Of a DNA stretch of 64,000 nucleotides, positions 25,724 through 34,952 are shown one piece after another. Position 1 is the first letter of the stretch. Every line of letters starts with the position of its first letter. Under the pieces are notes generated by a model. That model was not told the DNA's origin. It ran no database searches and saw only the letters and a list, made by a program, of their open reading frames with translations. The translations under genes and the position numbers were made by a program. Location: contig NZ_SMKR01000001.1 in assembly GCF_004348725.1 (NCBI RefSeq), positions 1 to 64,000 of the forward strand. The letters are read 5' to 3'. Origin of the DNA: Kribbella turkmenica. GTDB taxonomy: Bacteria; Actinomycetota; Actinomycetes; Propionibacteriales; Kribbellaceae.

Positions 25724-26759
25724 ACCGCCCGGCAGGTGGGCGGCCGAGGAGTTGGTGGAACACCGGAGGGGGAAGCTGCACCCCGCAGTGGCGCGCACCC
25801 GGGAGGCGGTGCGCGGCGTGCTGTCGGAGCTGCCGCCGGGCACGACCGTGCTGGTCGCCTGCTCGGGCGGCACCGACTCGCTCGCGCTGGCGGCCGCGAC
25901 CGCCTTCGAGGCCCCGAAGCTGAAGTTGCGCGCCGGCGCCGTCATCGTCGACCACGGCCTCCAGGCCGACTCCGCGCAGACCGCGGAGATCGCCGCCGGG
26001 CAGTGCCGGTCGCTCGGCCTCGATCCGGTGCAGGTGCGGGCCGTCGAGGTCGGTAGCGAGGGCGGGCCCGAGGGAGCGGCCCGAGTGGCCCGGTACGACG
26101 CTCTGCGGGACGCGGCCGACGAGTTCGGGGCGGACTTCGTACTGCTGGCTCACACTCGGGACGACCAGGCCGAGACTGTATTGCTAGGGCTCGCCCGCGG
26201 CTCGGGTGCTCGCTCGCTGGCCGGAATGGCCGCGGTCGCCGGACTGCTGCGCCGGCCGTTCCTCGAGCTGCCCCGCGCGACCACGGCCGCCGCGTGCGTG
26301 GCTTCCGGGCTGCGGCCCTGGCACGACCCGCACAACGACGACCCGCAGTTCACCCGGGTCCGCGTGCGCCACGAGGTGCTCCCGGTGCTGGAGGGGGCGC
26401 TCGGGCCCGGTGTGGTCGAGGCGCTCGCCCGGACCGCGGGGCTGCTCCGGGCGGACGCGGATGCGCTGGACATGCTCGCCGCCGAGGTCGCCGAGACCGC
26501 GGTACGGCGTACGGACGGGGAAGTGCATTGTGACGTCGGCACGCTCGAGTCGCAGCCGGACGCCGTCCGCACCCGGGTGCTGCGGCAGGCGGCGCTGGAG
26601 GCGGGCTGCCGGGCCACGGACCTCACCGCCGGGCACGTCGCCGCGGTCGACGCGCTCGTCACCGGCTGGCGCGGGCAGCGCTGGATCGACCTGCCGCAAG
26701 GGATCCGGGCCGCCAGACGGGGTGGATTCATCGTCCTCGGTCCCGATGTGACAGGCTGA
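25695..26759 (+). CDS. tilS: tRNA(Ile)-lysidine synthase TilS
   Basis: A 354-residue ATP-dependent enzyme that changes C34 of tRNA-Ile(CAU) to lysidine, switching its specificity from Met to Ile codons. The PP-loop ATP motif is [10 protein letters not shown] near residue 57. Other family pieces are [37 protein letters not shown] and RPFLELPR. This is the short actinobacterial form without the long C-terminal tRNA-binding domain of E. coli TilS. Start ATG at 25695 lies 29 bp inside the previous gene. Next gene follows after 4 bp. Confidence 0.95.
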   Translation: MPGSPDSTAEPPGRWAAEELVEHRRGKLHPAVARTREAVRGVLSELPPGTTVLVACSGGTDSLALAAATAFEAPKLKLRAGAVIVDHGLQADSAQTAEIAAGQCRSLGLDPVQVRAVEVGSEGGPEGAARVARYDALRDAADEFGADFVLLAHTRDDQAETVLLGLARGSGARSLAGMAAVAGLLRRPFLELPRATTAAACVASGLRPWHDPHNDDPQFTRVRVRHEVLPVLEGALGPGVVEALARTAGLLRADADALDMLAAEVAETAVRRTDGEVHCDVGTLESQPDAVRTRVLRQAALEAGCRATDLTAGHVAAVDALVTGWRGQRWIDLPQGIRAARRGGFIVLGPDVTG

Positions 26760-26763
26760 TCGC

Positions 26764-27315
26764 GTGGATGCGTCGGACATCGAGAAGGACCTGAGCAAGA
26801 TCCATTACACCGAGGACCAGATCCTGGCGAAGCTGCGGGAGCTGGCAGGGCGGATCGAGCGGGACTACGAGGGCAAGGACCTCCTGATGGTCGGCGTCCT
26901 GCGCGGCGCCGTGATGGTGATGGCCGACCTCGCCCGGTCGTTCGGCCGGCACGTCGAGATGGACTGGATGGCGATCTCGTCGTACGGGTCGGGCACCAAG
27001 TCGTCCGGGGTGGTCCGGATCCAGAAGGACCTGGACACCGACATCACGAACCGGCACGTGCTGATCGTCGAGGACATCATCGACACCGGGCTGACGCTCA
27101 GCTGGCTGGTCAGCAACCTGGAGTCCCGCAAGCCGGCCTCGCTCGAGCTGTGCACCGCGTTCGTGAAGCCGGACGCCGCCAAGATGGCGGTCCCGGTGAA
27201 GTACGTCGGCCTCGAGCTGCCGGACGAGTTCGTCGTCGGGTACGGGCTCGACTACGCGGAGAAGTACCGGAACCTGCGGTGCGTGGCCACGCTGGCCCCG
27301 CACGTCTACTCCTGA
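26764..27315 (+). CDS. hpt: Hypoxanthine phosphoribosyltransferase
   Basis: A 183-residue purine salvage enzyme converting hypoxanthine or guanine plus PRPP to IMP or GMP. The PRPP-binding loop is VLIVEDIIDTGLTLSWL, the flexible loop SSYGSGTKSSG is present, and the base-binding Lys lies in VKYVGLELPDEFVVGYGLDY. GTG start at 26764, four bases after tilS. The tilS-hpt-ftsH order is conserved from Bacillus to actinobacteria. Confidence 0.96.
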   Translation: MDASDIEKDLSKIHYTEDQILAKLRELAGRIERDYEGKDLLMVGVLRGAVMVMADLARSFGRHVEMDWMAISSYGSGTKSSGVVRIQKDLDTDITNRHVLIVEDIIDTGLTLSWLVSNLESRKPASLELCTAFVKPDAAKMAVPVKYVGLELPDEFVVGYGLDYAEKYRNLRCVATLAPHVYS

Positions 27316-27522
27316 GCTGCGCGCGGACCTTCCCTTCCCACACCCCGGTCCTGGCCGCCGGGGCAGAATTGGTGACAGCCTGTACAACAGGTCGTACGGT
27401 CCTTTGGTGACCCTCGTGGTGTGTTGTCTTGTGCGGCACGAGACACTTGGACTGGTGTTACCGTCTCAAGCCCGCAAACCCGGGCCTGCCGAGCTAGGAG
27501 GGACGGGGCTCAGGCCTCGATC

Positions 27523-29559
27523 ATGGACGTGAAGCGTATCTTCCGCGGACCCCTGTTCTGGATCGTCGTCGCCTTCCTGGGCGTTCTGGTGATCGGACAG
27601 CTCCTGACCGGCTCGACCGGGTACAAGACCGAGCCCACCGGCCAGGTCGTGCAGCTGATCCAGCAGGCCACGAACTCGTCGGACAAGACGATCAAGTCGG
27701 TGACGCTGATCGATCCCGACCAGGAGATCCGGGTCGAGAAGACCGACGGCACCAAGATCCGGGCGCACTGGGTCGACGGCCAGGCGAACGCCCTCGGCCA
27801 GTCGGTGCAGAAGCTGTTCGACGACAAGAAGATCGAGCGGTACGACGTCGAGAACCCGAAGCCGAGCTTCATCGGCCAGGTGTTCTCCACGCTGATCCCG
27901 TTCCTGCTGATCGCGGTCGTGTTCATCTTCCTGATGAACTCCATGCAGGGCGGCGGCTCCCGGGTGATGAGCTTCGCCAAGTCGAAGGCCAAGCTGATCA
28001 CCAAGGACACCCCGAAGACCACCTTCGCGGACGTGGCCGGCTGTGACGAGGCGATCGAGGAGCTCGGCGAGATCAAGGAGTTCCTGCAGGAGCCGGGCAA
28101 GTTCCAGGCGGTCGGCGCGAAGATCCCGAAGGGCGTGCTGCTCTACGGCCAGCCCGGTACCGGTAAGACCCTGCTGGCCCGCGCGGTCGCCGGCGAGGCC
28201 GGCGTGCCGTTCTACTCGATCTCCGGGTCGGACTTCGTCGAGATGTTCGTCGGTGTCGGTGCGTCCCGGGTCCGCGACCTGTTCGAGCAGGCCAAGACGA
28301 ACGCCCCGGCGATCGTGTTCATCGACGAGATCGACGCCGTCGGCCGGCACCGGGGCGCGGGCCTCGGCGGTGGCCACGACGAGCGCGAGCAGACCCTGAA
28401 CCAGCTGCTGGTCGAGATGGACGGCTTCGACGTCCGCGGCGGTGTGATCCTGATCGCGGCCACCAACCGGCCCGACGTCCTCGACCCGGCGCTGCTGCGG
28501 CCGGGCCGGTTCGACCGGCAGATCGCCGTGGACGCGCCCGACCTGCCCGGTCGTGAGCAGATCCTGAAGGTGCACGCCCGCGGCAAGCCGATGGCGCCGG
28601 ACGTGGACCTGACCGCGGTCGCCCGCCGGACGCCGGGCTTCACCGGTGCCGACCTGGCCAACGTGCTGAACGAGGCGGCCCTGCTCACCGCCCGCTCGAA
28701 CAAGCAGGTGATCGACAACCGTGGGCTGGACGAGGCGATCGACCGCGTCATCGCCGGTCCGCAGCGCCGCAGCCGGCTGATGTCCGACAAGGAGAAGGTG
28801 CTGACGGCGTACCACGAGGGCGGGCACGCCCTGGTCGCCGCCGCGCTGCCGCACTCCGACCCGGTGCAGAAGGTGACGATCCTGCCGCGCGGCCGGGCGC
28901 TCGGCTACACCATGGTGATGCCGGACGAGGACAAGTACTCGACCACCCGGTCCGAGATGCTGGACAAGCTCGCCTACATGCTGGGCGGCCGGGCGGCCGA
29001 GGAGATGGTCTTCCACGACCCGACCACCGGCGCCAGCAACGACATCGAGAAGGCGACCGCGCTGGCCCGCGCGATGGTCACGCAGTACGGCATGACCGAG
29101 CGGCTGGGCGCGATCAAGTTCGGCCAGGACAGCAGTGAGCCGTTCCTGGGCCGCGACATCGGCAGCCAGCGGAACTACTCCGAGGAGATCGCGGCCGCGG
29201 TCGACGAGGAGGTCGGCAAGCTGATCCTGAACGCGCACCAGGAGGCCTTCGACATCCTCGCCGAGAACCGGGCGGTCCTGGACCACCTGGTCGAGGAGCT
29301 GCTGGAGAAGGAGACCCTGGACAAGAACGAGATCGCCCGGGTCTTCGCCCCGGTGGTCAAGCGGGAGCGGCGGCCGGCCTGGACCGGTTCGTCCACCCGG
29401 GTGCCGTCGGACCAGCCGCCGGTGATGCCGGTGCCGACGCGCGGCGAGCAGAACGGCTCGCTGTCCGACGTGCTGCCGGGCGGTGCGGTCGGCCCGGACG
29501 AGGCCGTCAAGCCGCCGAACTACGGCAGCGGCCCGACCCCGCCGTCACCGAAGGACTGA
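27523..29559 (+). CDS. ftsH: ATP-dependent zinc metalloprotease FtsH
   Basis: A 678-residue membrane-anchored AAA+ protease that extracts and degrades membrane and short-lived cytosolic proteins. Two membrane helices bracket a small external domain (about residues 10-28 and 120-142). Walker A is GQPGTGKT near residue 209, Walker B VFIDEID near 266, followed by the second region of homology. The zinc site is HEGGH near 431 with the third ligand in the family SND segment ([11 protein letters not shown]). A Pro/Gly-rich tail ends the protein. The ATG at 27523 is chosen because [18 protein letters not shown] fits the family; the nearest AGGAGG is about 20 bases away, so initiation may be unusual. 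A promoter probably lies in the 207-bp gap after hpt. Confidence 0.96.
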   Translation: MDVKRIFRGPLFWIVVAFLGVLVIGQLLTGSTGYKTEPTGQVVQLIQQATNSSDKTIKSVTLIDPDQEIRVEKTDGTKIRAHWVDGQANALGQSVQKLFDDKKIERYDVENPKPSFIGQVFSTLIPFLLIAVVFIFLMNSMQGGGSRVMSFAKSKAKLITKDTPKTTFADVAGCDEAIEELGEIKEFLQEPGKFQAVGAKIPKGVLLYGQPGTGKTLLARAVAGEAGVPFYSISGSDFVEMFVGVGASRVRDLFEQAKTNAPAIVFIDEIDAVGRHRGAGLGGGHDEREQTLNQLLVEMDGFDVRGGVILIAATNRPDVLDPALLRPGRFDRQIAVDAPDLPGREQILKVHARGKPMAPDVDLTAVARRTPGFTGADLANVLNEAALLTARSNKQVIDNRGLDEAIDRVIAGPQRRSRLMSDKEKVLTAYHEGGHALVAAALPHSDPVQKVTILPRGRALGYTMVMPDEDKYSTTRSEMLDKLAYMLGGRAAEEMVFHDPTTGASNDIEKATALARAMVTQYGMTERLGAIKFGQDSSEPFLGRDIGSQRNYSEEIAAAVDEEVGKLILNAHQEAFDILAENRAVLDHLVEELLEKETLDKNEIARVFAPVVKRERRPAWTGSSTRVPSDQPPVMPVPTRGEQNGSLSDVLPGGAVGPDEAVKPPNYGSGPTPPSPKD

Positions 29560-29567
29560 GCACCATG

Positions 29568-29599
29568 AACGCCGCCGTCCGGGCCCGGGCGGCGGCGTT
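29568..29599 (+). terminator. Hairpin after ftsH
   Basis: AACGCCGCCG and CGGCGGCGTT form a perfect 10-bp stem around a 12-base loop that is itself GC-palindromic. It starts nine bases after the ftsH stop and separates ftsH from folE. Confidence 0.7.
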
Positions 29600-29637
29600 C
29601 GTCGTTCCCGGCGGGTCCGGCGACCTAGAGTGGCCCG

Positions 29638-30210
29638 ATGACGTCGCCGAAATTCGATCACGCTCGCGCCGAGCGGGCGGTCCGGGAGCTGCTGATCGCG
29701 ATCGGGGAGGATCCCGACCGCGAGGGGCTCAAGGAGACCCCGGCCCGGGTGGCCCGCTCGTACGCCGAGATGACCGGCGGACTGGGCCAGCGGGCCGAGG
29801 ACGTGCTCACCACCACGTTCGACATCGGTCACGACGAGATGGTCCTGGTGAAGGACATCGAGGTCTGGAGCCTGTGCGAGCACCACCTGGTGCCGTTCAC
29901 CGGCGTCGCGCACGTCGGCTACATCCCGAGCCGGGAGGGCCGGATCACCGGGCTGTCGAAGCTCGCCCGGCTGGTGGACGTCTATGCGAAGCGGCCGCAG
30001 GTGCAGGAACGCCTGACCACCCAGGTCGCCGACTCGCTGATCGAGTTGCTGGAGCCGCGCGGCGTGATCGTGGTGATCGAGTGCGAGCACCTGTGCATGA
30101 CCATGCGCGGCGTCCGGAAACCGGGCGCCAAGACGATCACGTCGGCCGTCCGCGGCCAGCTCCGCAACCCGGTGACCCGCGCCGAGGCGATGAGCCTGAT
30201 CGTCGGCTGA
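29638..30210 (+). CDS. folE: GTP cyclohydrolase I
   Basis: A 190-residue enzyme that converts GTP to dihydroneopterin triphosphate, the first step of folate synthesis. Zinc ligands are visible in [13 protein letters not shown] and in [18 protein letters not shown]. The substrate-binding HVGYIPS and [10 protein letters not shown] stretches are standard. Length normal. It opens the folate gene group, but the next gene is an unrelated protease, so folE probably has its own promoter and terminator region. Confidence 0.97.
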   Translation: MTSPKFDHARAERAVRELLIAIGEDPDREGLKETPARVARSYAEMTGGLGQRAEDVLTTTFDIGHDEMVLVKDIEVWSLCEHHLVPFTGVAHVGYIPSREGRITGLSKLARLVDVYAKRPQVQERLTTQVADSLIELLEPRGVIVVIECEHLCMTMRGVRKPGAKTITSAVRGQLRNPVTRAEAMSLIVG

Positions 30211-30373
30211 CGTCGCCCCCGCCGACCGATTCCGCGCGGGCCGTAGCTTCCGTGCCGTTGTCTTCGTTGGAGTTTGAGAGCCGGAATCTGTGGACATTCT
30301 GTCGCTGACCGTTTACTTTCCGTAGGGTGCGTTCGGTCGACAGGACCGGAGGCCGGCGTGAGGGAGGACAAGG

Positions 30374-31513
30374 ATGTCGGGGCGTTTCCGGGTCGGCGCC
30401 GCACTTGCCGGGGCCGTCGTACTGACGGCGGCCGGGCTGGTCGCGGCGAACTGGGCCACCGCAGATTCACGGTCCGCGGAGATCAAGCCCGGTCAGCTGA
30501 CCGACCGCTCGCCACTGGTCGCGGAGACGCTCGAGACCCAGCTGCAGTCGGAGCTCGGGTCGAAGGCCGTCGGCACCTACTACGACGACGCCGGTGAGCT
30601 GGTCGTCGCGGTGTCCGACCTGGCCGCCGCCGACCTGGTCCGCCAGGCGGGCGCGATCCCGAAACTCGTCCGCTTCACCGCCGACCAGCTGAACGCGGTC
30701 CAGGCCGAACTGAACCGGCTGGCCGTCGGCTCGAGCGCCGGCAAGGTCCGGTCCTGGTACGTCGACCCGATCTCGGGCACCGTGGTGGTCACCGTGCCGA
30801 AGGGCGCCCACGACCTGATCACCGAGCGGTTCCTCGAGCGGGCCAGGGAGTACGGCGGCCTGGTGACGATCCGGTCCGCGGCCGGCACGGTGACCACGAC
30901 CGCCGACGACTTCGGCCTGCGCGGCGGGATGAAGGTCGACAAGAACACCGGGTACGTCTGCTCACTCGGGTTCAACGCCCGGACCACCAAGGGCACCCGG
31001 ATCTTCCTCACCGCCGGGCACTGCACGGCGGGCAAGCCGTCGTTCTCCCGGAACGGCTACATCCTCGGGAACACCCGGACGTCGAGCTTCCCGGGCAACG
31101 ACTTCGGCACCGTCGGCGTGATCGAGGGCTGGGACCAGCAGGGGTACGTCGAGGGCTGGGGGGCCGGGAACGTCGCGGTCAAGGGGATCGCGAACGCCAC
31201 CATCGGGTCGACGCTGTGCAAGTCCGGCAAGAGCACCGGCTGGACCTGCGGCCGGATCGTCGCGCGGAACGTGACCGTGAACTACGGCAACAACCGGGTC
31301 GTCCGCGGCCTGTTCCAGCACACCGCGTGCACCGAGGCCGGCGATTCCGGCGGCGCGAACATGACCGGCAACTACGCCCAGGGCATCTCCAGCGGGGCGG
31401 CGCTGATCAACGGCCAGTGCCTGGAGAAGCACGGCCGGCCGAGCGAGTCCTACGCGCAGCCGATCGCCGAAGTCCTGCAGTCCACCAGGTCCCGGCTGGT
31501 CCTGAGCAACTGA
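30374..31513 (+). CDS. Secreted serine protease, alpha-lytic/streptogrisin type (S1E)
   Basis: A 379-residue preproprotease. Residues 1-30 are a signal peptide. A propeptide of about 140 residues follows, of the AlphaLP folding-chaperone type (VGTYYDDAGELVVAVSD and VRSWYVDPISGTVVVTVP). The mature enzyme starts near residue 175. The catalytic triad is His216 (TAGHC), Asp243 (GNDFGTV) and Ser325 (TEAGDSGG). Cys pairs as in streptogrisins are present around the His and Ser loops. It should be exported and self-activated. Its position between folE and folP, preceded by a 163-bp gap with a likely promoter, is not part of the usual folate cluster. Confidence 0.93.
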   Translation: MSGRFRVGAALAGAVVLTAAGLVAANWATADSRSAEIKPGQLTDRSPLVAETLETQLQSELGSKAVGTYYDDAGELVVAVSDLAAADLVRQAGAIPKLVRFTADQLNAVQAELNRLAVGSSAGKVRSWYVDPISGTVVVTVPKGAHDLITERFLERAREYGGLVTIRSAAGTVTTTADDFGLRGGMKVDKNTGYVCSLGFNARTTKGTRIFLTAGHCTAGKPSFSRNGYILGNTRTSSFPGNDFGTVGVIEGWDQQGYVEGWGAGNVAVKGIANATIGSTLCKSGKSTGWTCGRIVARNVTVNYGNNRVVRGLFQHTACTEAGDSGGANMTGNYAQGISSGAALINGQCLEKHGRPSESYAQPIAEVLQSTRSRLVLSN

Positions 31514-31565
31514 CTGGGCGGCGGCCTGTTCTTCCGCTGGGGGTGGGGCCCACTACGGTGGGTGG

Positions 31566-32423
31566 GTGGGAACTGAGTCGTGGGGTCACGTGGACGGGCT
31601 GCCGGTGGTGGACCGGTGTCTGGTCATGGGCGTCGTCAACGTGACACCGGACTCGTTCTCCGACGGCGGGCAGTGGTTCGAGCCGGCCGCGGCGATCAAG
31701 CACGGCCGGGAGTTGCTGGCCGAAGGCGCCGACCTGCTCGACGTCGGCGGCGAGTCGACCCGGCCGGGAGCCGAGCGGCCGGCGCCGGAGGAGGAGATCC
31801 GCCGGGTCCTCCCGGTGATCGAGGCGCTCGCGGCCGACGGCGCACTGGTCTCGGTCGACACCATGCGCGCCGGGGTGGCCGCGCTGGCCCTGGACGCCGG
31901 TGCGGTGATGATCAACGACGTGTCCGGCGGCCAGGCCGATCCTGGCATGCTCCCGCTGGTCGCCGAGCGTCGTACGCCGTACGTGTGCATGCACTGGCGG
32001 GGACACTCGATCGACATGCAGAACAAGGCCGAGTACGACGACGTGGTCGCCGAGACGGTCGCGGAACTGGCCGAGCGGATCGAGGCGATGCGGGCCGCCG
32101 GCGTCGACCTGAACCGGGTCGCCCTCGATCCCGGCCTCGGTTTCGCGAAGAACGCGGACCACAACTGGGAGATTCTCCGCCGGTTGCGGGAATTCTCCGT
32201 ACTGGAAAGACCGTTGCTGATCGGTGCGTCCCGGAAGGCGTTCCTCGGTAGGCTGCTCGCCGACGAGCAGACCGGTGAACCCAGACCGGCCGTACGACGA
32301 GACGATGCGAGCGCGGCCGTATCCGCCCTGGCCGCCGCCGCGGGAGCCTGGTGTGTCCGGGCGCACGCGGTGGCACCCAGCGCCGATGCGGTCCGGGTGG
32401 CGAAGAGATGGGGAACGGTATGA
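31566..32423 (+). CDS. folP: Dihydropteroate synthase
   Basis: A 285-residue TIM-barrel enzyme that joins p-aminobenzoate to the pterin pyrophosphate; target of sulfonamides. Family motifs: MGVVNVTPDSFSDGGQW, DVGGESTRPGAE, INDVSGG, DPGLGFAKNADHNWEIL and the pterin/phosphate site IGASRKAFLG. GTG at 31566. The stop overlaps the start of the next gene by 4 bp (ATGA). Confidence 0.96.
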   Translation: MGTESWGHVDGLPVVDRCLVMGVVNVTPDSFSDGGQWFEPAAAIKHGRELLAEGADLLDVGGESTRPGAERPAPEEEIRRVLPVIEALAADGALVSVDTMRAGVAALALDAGAVMINDVSGGQADPGMLPLVAERRTPYVCMHWRGHSIDMQNKAEYDDVVAETVAELAERIEAMRAAGVDLNRVALDPGLGFAKNADHNWEILRRLREFSVLERPLLIGASRKAFLGRLLADEQTGEPRPAVRRDDASAAVSALAAAAGAWCVRAHAVAPSADAVRVAKRWGTV

Positions 32424-32902
32424 CGGACGGATCCGGCGGTCCGCGGCACGGCACCGATGGTGAGGGTGCGCGCGGTGCCACGGCCGAGGACGTCGTCCTG
32501 ACCGCCAACACCGCCTTCTACAACGCGTTCGAGGCCGGCGACCTGGACCTGATGGCGGCGGTCTGGCTGCCGGAGCCGGACCCGGTCTGCATCCATCCGG
32601 GGAACGCGGCGATCTACGGCTATCCGGAGATGATGCGGGCCTGGGCGATGATCTTCGCGAACACGCCGTACATCCAGTTCTTCCTGACCGACGTGCAGGT
32701 CCGGGTGGACGACGACGTGGCCTACGTCACGTGTACGGAGAACGTGCTGTCCTCGGGGGAGGGTGCGCCGGAGGAGGGGTTCGCGGGCGGCAAGGCGCTC
32801 GCGACGAACGTCTTCCGGAAAACTTCGACCGGCTGGCGGTTGTGGATCCACCATGCCTCACCGGTACTGTCGTCTGGGGGCCGACAGGAGGAGGCGCCGT
32901 GA
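32420..32902 (+). CDS. SnoaL/NTF2-like fold protein in the folate operon
   Basis: A 160-residue protein with an NTF2-like cone fold: LTANTAFYNAFEAGDLDLMAAVWLPEPDPVCIHPGNAAIYGYPEMMRAWAMIF, followed by strands ending RKTSTGWRLWIHHASPV. This family includes small enzymes and binding proteins; a homologue commonly follows folP in actinobacteria, but its role in folate synthesis is unknown. The first 25 residues are polar and probably disordered. ATG overlaps folP (ATGA) and its TGA overlaps the start of the repeat peptide (GTGA). Confidence 0.88.
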   Translation: MTDGSGGPRHGTDGEGARGATAEDVVLTANTAFYNAFEAGDLDLMAAVWLPEPDPVCIHPGNAAIYGYPEMMRAWAMIFANTPYIQFFLTDVQVRVDDDVAYVTCTENVLSSGEGAPEEGFAGGKALATNVFRKTSTGWRLWIHHASPVLSSGGRQEEAP

Positions 32903-32982
32903 GCAAGCGGAGCGAGGTCACCATCCAGCACAGTGTGCCTCGTGTCCGGTCCGCGCCCGGAGCGAAGCGAGGACGTGGATGA
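32899..32982 (+). CDS. MIRU-like repeat copy B: 27-residue peptide bridging two genes
   Basis: GTG at 32899 overlaps the stop of the SnoaL-like gene (GTGA), and the TGA at 32982 overlaps the ATG of folB (ATGA). The peptide begins MSKRSEVTI and ends [10 protein letters not shown], the same length and C-terminus as copy A at 24552. A ribosome could therefore terminate and restart twice in about 85 bases, keeping folB coupled to the genes before it. The perfect fit at both junctions is the hallmark of MIRU elements in mycobacterial operons. Confidence 0.65.
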   Translation: MSKRSEVTIQHSVPRVRSAPGAKRGRG

Positions 32983-32984
32983 GT
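32899..32984 (+). repeat. Dispersed about 85-bp repeat, copy B
   Basis: Homologous to 24552-24637, with 35 identical bases at the 3' end and lower identity in the 5' half. It contains the paired cores AGCGGAGCGAG and GGAGCGAAGCGAGG. It is inserted inside the fol operon without disturbing the reading of its neighbours. Confidence 0.8.
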
Positions 32985-33368
32985 GGTCCCGCGCTTCCGC
33001 CTGACGTGATCGAGATCCGTGGCATCCGAGGGTTCGGGCGTCACGGGGTGTTCGAGCACGAGCGGGCCGACGGACAGGAGTTCGTCGTGGACGTCCGGCT
33101 GGAGCTGGACACCCGGCCCGCGGCGGCTTCCGACGACCTGGCCGACACCGTGAACTACGGGGTGGTGGCCGAGCAGGTTCACCAGGCGATCGAGAGTGAT
33201 CCGGTGGACCTGATCGAGACCCTCGCCCAGCGCATCGCCGACCTGTGCCTCGCCGACCGGCGGGTGACAGCGACCGCGGTGACCATCCACAAACCCTCGG
33301 CGCCGATCACGGTGCCGTTCGACGACGTTGTCCTGACCGTGCAGCGCAGAGCCGGAGAATCTACGTGA
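32979..33368 (+). CDS. folB: Dihydroneopterin aldolase
   Basis: A 129-residue enzyme that cleaves dihydroneopterin to the hydroxymethylpterin used by FolK. Recognised by IRGFGRHGVFEHERADGQEFVVDVRLEL (with the conserved Gly-x-His-Gly region), the active-site Tyr in DTVNYGVVAEQVH, LIETLAQRIADLCL and the C-terminal HKPSAPI with the catalytic Lys. The ATG at 32979 is fixed by overlap with the repeat peptide. GTGA overlap with folK. Confidence 0.95.
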   Translation: MSGPALPPDVIEIRGIRGFGRHGVFEHERADGQEFVVDVRLELDTRPAAASDDLADTVNYGVVAEQVHQAIESDPVDLIETLAQRIADLCLADRRVTATAVTIHKPSAPITVPFDDVVLTVQRRAGEST

Positions 33369-33922
33369 CTGAGACCCCTAGTCCCCACGTCATCGACGCG
33401 GACACCCTGAGCGGTGGCCTCAAACCGATCCGCCAGGTGATCCTGTCGCTCGGCAGCAACCTCGGCGACCGTGAGGCGAACCTGCAGGGCGCGGTCGACG
33501 CGCTGCGGGACACCCCGGACGTCGTGGTGGTCGAGGTCTCCCCGGTGTACGAGACCCAGCCGATCGGCGGCCCCAGCGAGTCCGGCCCGTACCTGAACGT
33601 CGTCCTGCTCGCCGACAGCACGCTGCCGGTCGAGATGCTGCTGGACCGGGCGCACGCGATCGAGCAGGCGTTCGGCCGGGAGCGCAGCGTGCCGGGCGCG
33701 CCGCGGACGCTGGACGTCGACCTGATCACGTACGGCCAGAAGACGATCGAGTCCGAGGAGCTGACGGTGCCGCACCCGCGGGCGCACGAGCGCGCGTTCG
33801 TGCTCGCGCCCTGGCTCGACATCGAGCCGGACGCGGTGCTGCCCGGCCACGGACCGGTGGCCGAGCTGCTCACGAAGGTCGGCTCCGAGGGCGTCACCAA
33901 GCTCGACATCGAGCTGCAGTAG
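33365..33922 (+). CDS. folK: 2-amino-4-hydroxy-6-hydroxymethyldihydropteridine pyrophosphokinase
   Basis: A 185-residue kinase that transfers pyrophosphate from ATP to the pterin just made by FolB. Signature pieces: ILSLGSNLGDREANLQGAV, SPVYETQPIGG, FGRERSVPGAPRTLDVDLITYG (the HPPK signature with metal Asp residues) and VPHPRAHERAFVLAPW. A 25-residue N-terminal extension precedes the fold. GTG start overlaps folB, and the stop shares one base with the next GTG. Confidence 0.96.
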   Translation: MTETPSPHVIDADTLSGGLKPIRQVILSLGSNLGDREANLQGAVDALRDTPDVVVVEVSPVYETQPIGGPSESGPYLNVVLLADSTLPVEMLLDRAHAIEQAFGRERSVPGAPRTLDVDLITYGQKTIESEELTVPHPRAHERAFVLAPWLDIEPDAVLPGHGPVAELLTKVGSEGVTKLDIELQ

Positions 33923-34464
33923 TGGTGTCCGGCGGTCCCGAGCCGGGCCGGGCGCCCGACGACGGACGTCGAAACGGTCGCGGCAACGGCAACGAGCCGC
34001 CGCCGGGGTCGGTCCGGCCGACCTCGCGCCGGCTGCTGGTCGCGATCGCGGTGCTCGGCGCCGCGATCGGCGTGACCCTGGTCAAGGCGATCGAGTCCGG
34101 CGGCGGCGTGGCGCCGGCGGTGTCCTGGCTGACGCTGGTCGCCTGGGCGTTCCTGGCCGCGCTGCTGTTCGCCGCGGCCCGCAACACCCACCAGCGGGTC
34201 CAGGTACGGCGGGAACGGGTCGAACCGTCCCGCGCGGTGTTCCTGCTGCTGATCGGGAAGGCCAGCGCCTTCGTCGGCGCGTTGTGCACCGGTGTTTACG
34301 CAGGGTTCGCGTTATCCTTCCTGGAAGCGGTGAGCTCGTCCGGGCCCCGCAACCGTGTGATCATGGCCGGTGCCGCGGCGGTGGTCTCTGTGCTGGTCGT
34401 CACGGCCGGATTGTTGCTCGAACGCGCGTGTCGCATTCCCGAGGACCCCGACGACACCCCCTAA
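33922..34464 (+). CDS. DUF3180 family membrane protein
   Basis: A 180-residue integral membrane protein of the actinobacterial DUF3180 family, typically located right after folK. About 35 disordered Pro/Gly residues are followed by four membrane segments: RLLVAIAVLGAAIGVTLVKAI, VSWLTLVAWAFLAALLFAAA, the stretch around LIGKASAFVGALCTGVYAGFALSF, and AGAAAVVSVLVVTAGLLLER. The conserved LLIGKASAFVGAL stretch is characteristic. Function unknown. GTG at 33922 or 33925. Confidence 0.9.
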   Translation: MVSGGPEPGRAPDDGRRNGRGNGNEPPPGSVRPTSRRLLVAIAVLGAAIGVTLVKAIESGGGVAPAVSWLTLVAWAFLAALLFAAARNTHQRVQVRRERVEPSRAVFLLLIGKASAFVGALCTGVYAGFALSFLEAVSSSGPRNRVIMAGAAAVVSVLVVTAGLLLERACRIPEDPDDTP

Positions 34465-34475
34465 CATGTCGGTCC

Positions 34476-34916
34476 ATGGGCTCAAGGGGTAACCGCCGTC
34501 GTACCAGGGCCACAGTTCTCGCCGTCGCCAACTCTCTGCTGGTGGTCGTCTGCCTGGGCGTCTCGGTCGCCCTGTTCTCGCAGAACCAGTGGATCCTGCG
34601 GGCGGCCGCCGTCGTGGCCGTCCTGGTCGCCGTCGGTGCCTCGCTGCTGGTCCGCCACCAGCTTCTGGTCGAACGCCTCGCCCATTCCGAGGAACGGGCC
34701 CAGGTGGCCCAGGAGTACTCCCGGATCACCGGTGCGCGGGTGGTCGAGAACGCCGAGTTCGTCGACCTGATGCAGCGCCGGCTGGACAAAATCGACGAGC
34801 GGCTGGACAAGATCGACCAGGAGGTCGCCACGGTCGTTGCCGCCGGCGACAAACACTCCCAGGCCGACGCGCCGACCGTCGTGGACCTCAAGCTGCGAGG
34901 TCTGGCCGCTTCCTGA
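34476..34916 (+). CDS. Two-TM membrane protein with cytoplasmic coiled coil
   Basis: A 146-residue protein of unknown function occupying the slot that another small membrane protein often holds behind DUF3180 in actinobacteria. Two membrane helices (LAVANSLLVVVCLGVSVALF and ILRAAAVVAVLVAVGASLLV) are followed by a helical, charged region. That region contains a short coiled coil with a repeated hexad, LDKIDERLDKIDQEVATV. The C-terminus is soluble. Start ATG at 34476, 12 bases after the previous stop. Confidence 0.8.
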   Translation: MGSRGNRRRTRATVLAVANSLLVVVCLGVSVALFSQNQWILRAAAVVAVLVAVGASLLVRHQLLVERLAHSEERAQVAQEYSRITGARVVENAEFVDLMQRRLDKIDERLDKIDQEVATVVAAGDKHSQADAPTVVDLKLRGLAAS

Positions 34917-34952
34917 GTCCACGCCCATACTGCGGTGTGGGAGGGGATGGAC

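Noticed and set aside
27466-29286. 606-codon minus-strand frame over ftsH
   Set aside because: Antisense shadow of ftsH with Asp/Val/Leu/Arg-rich composition and no conserved motif.
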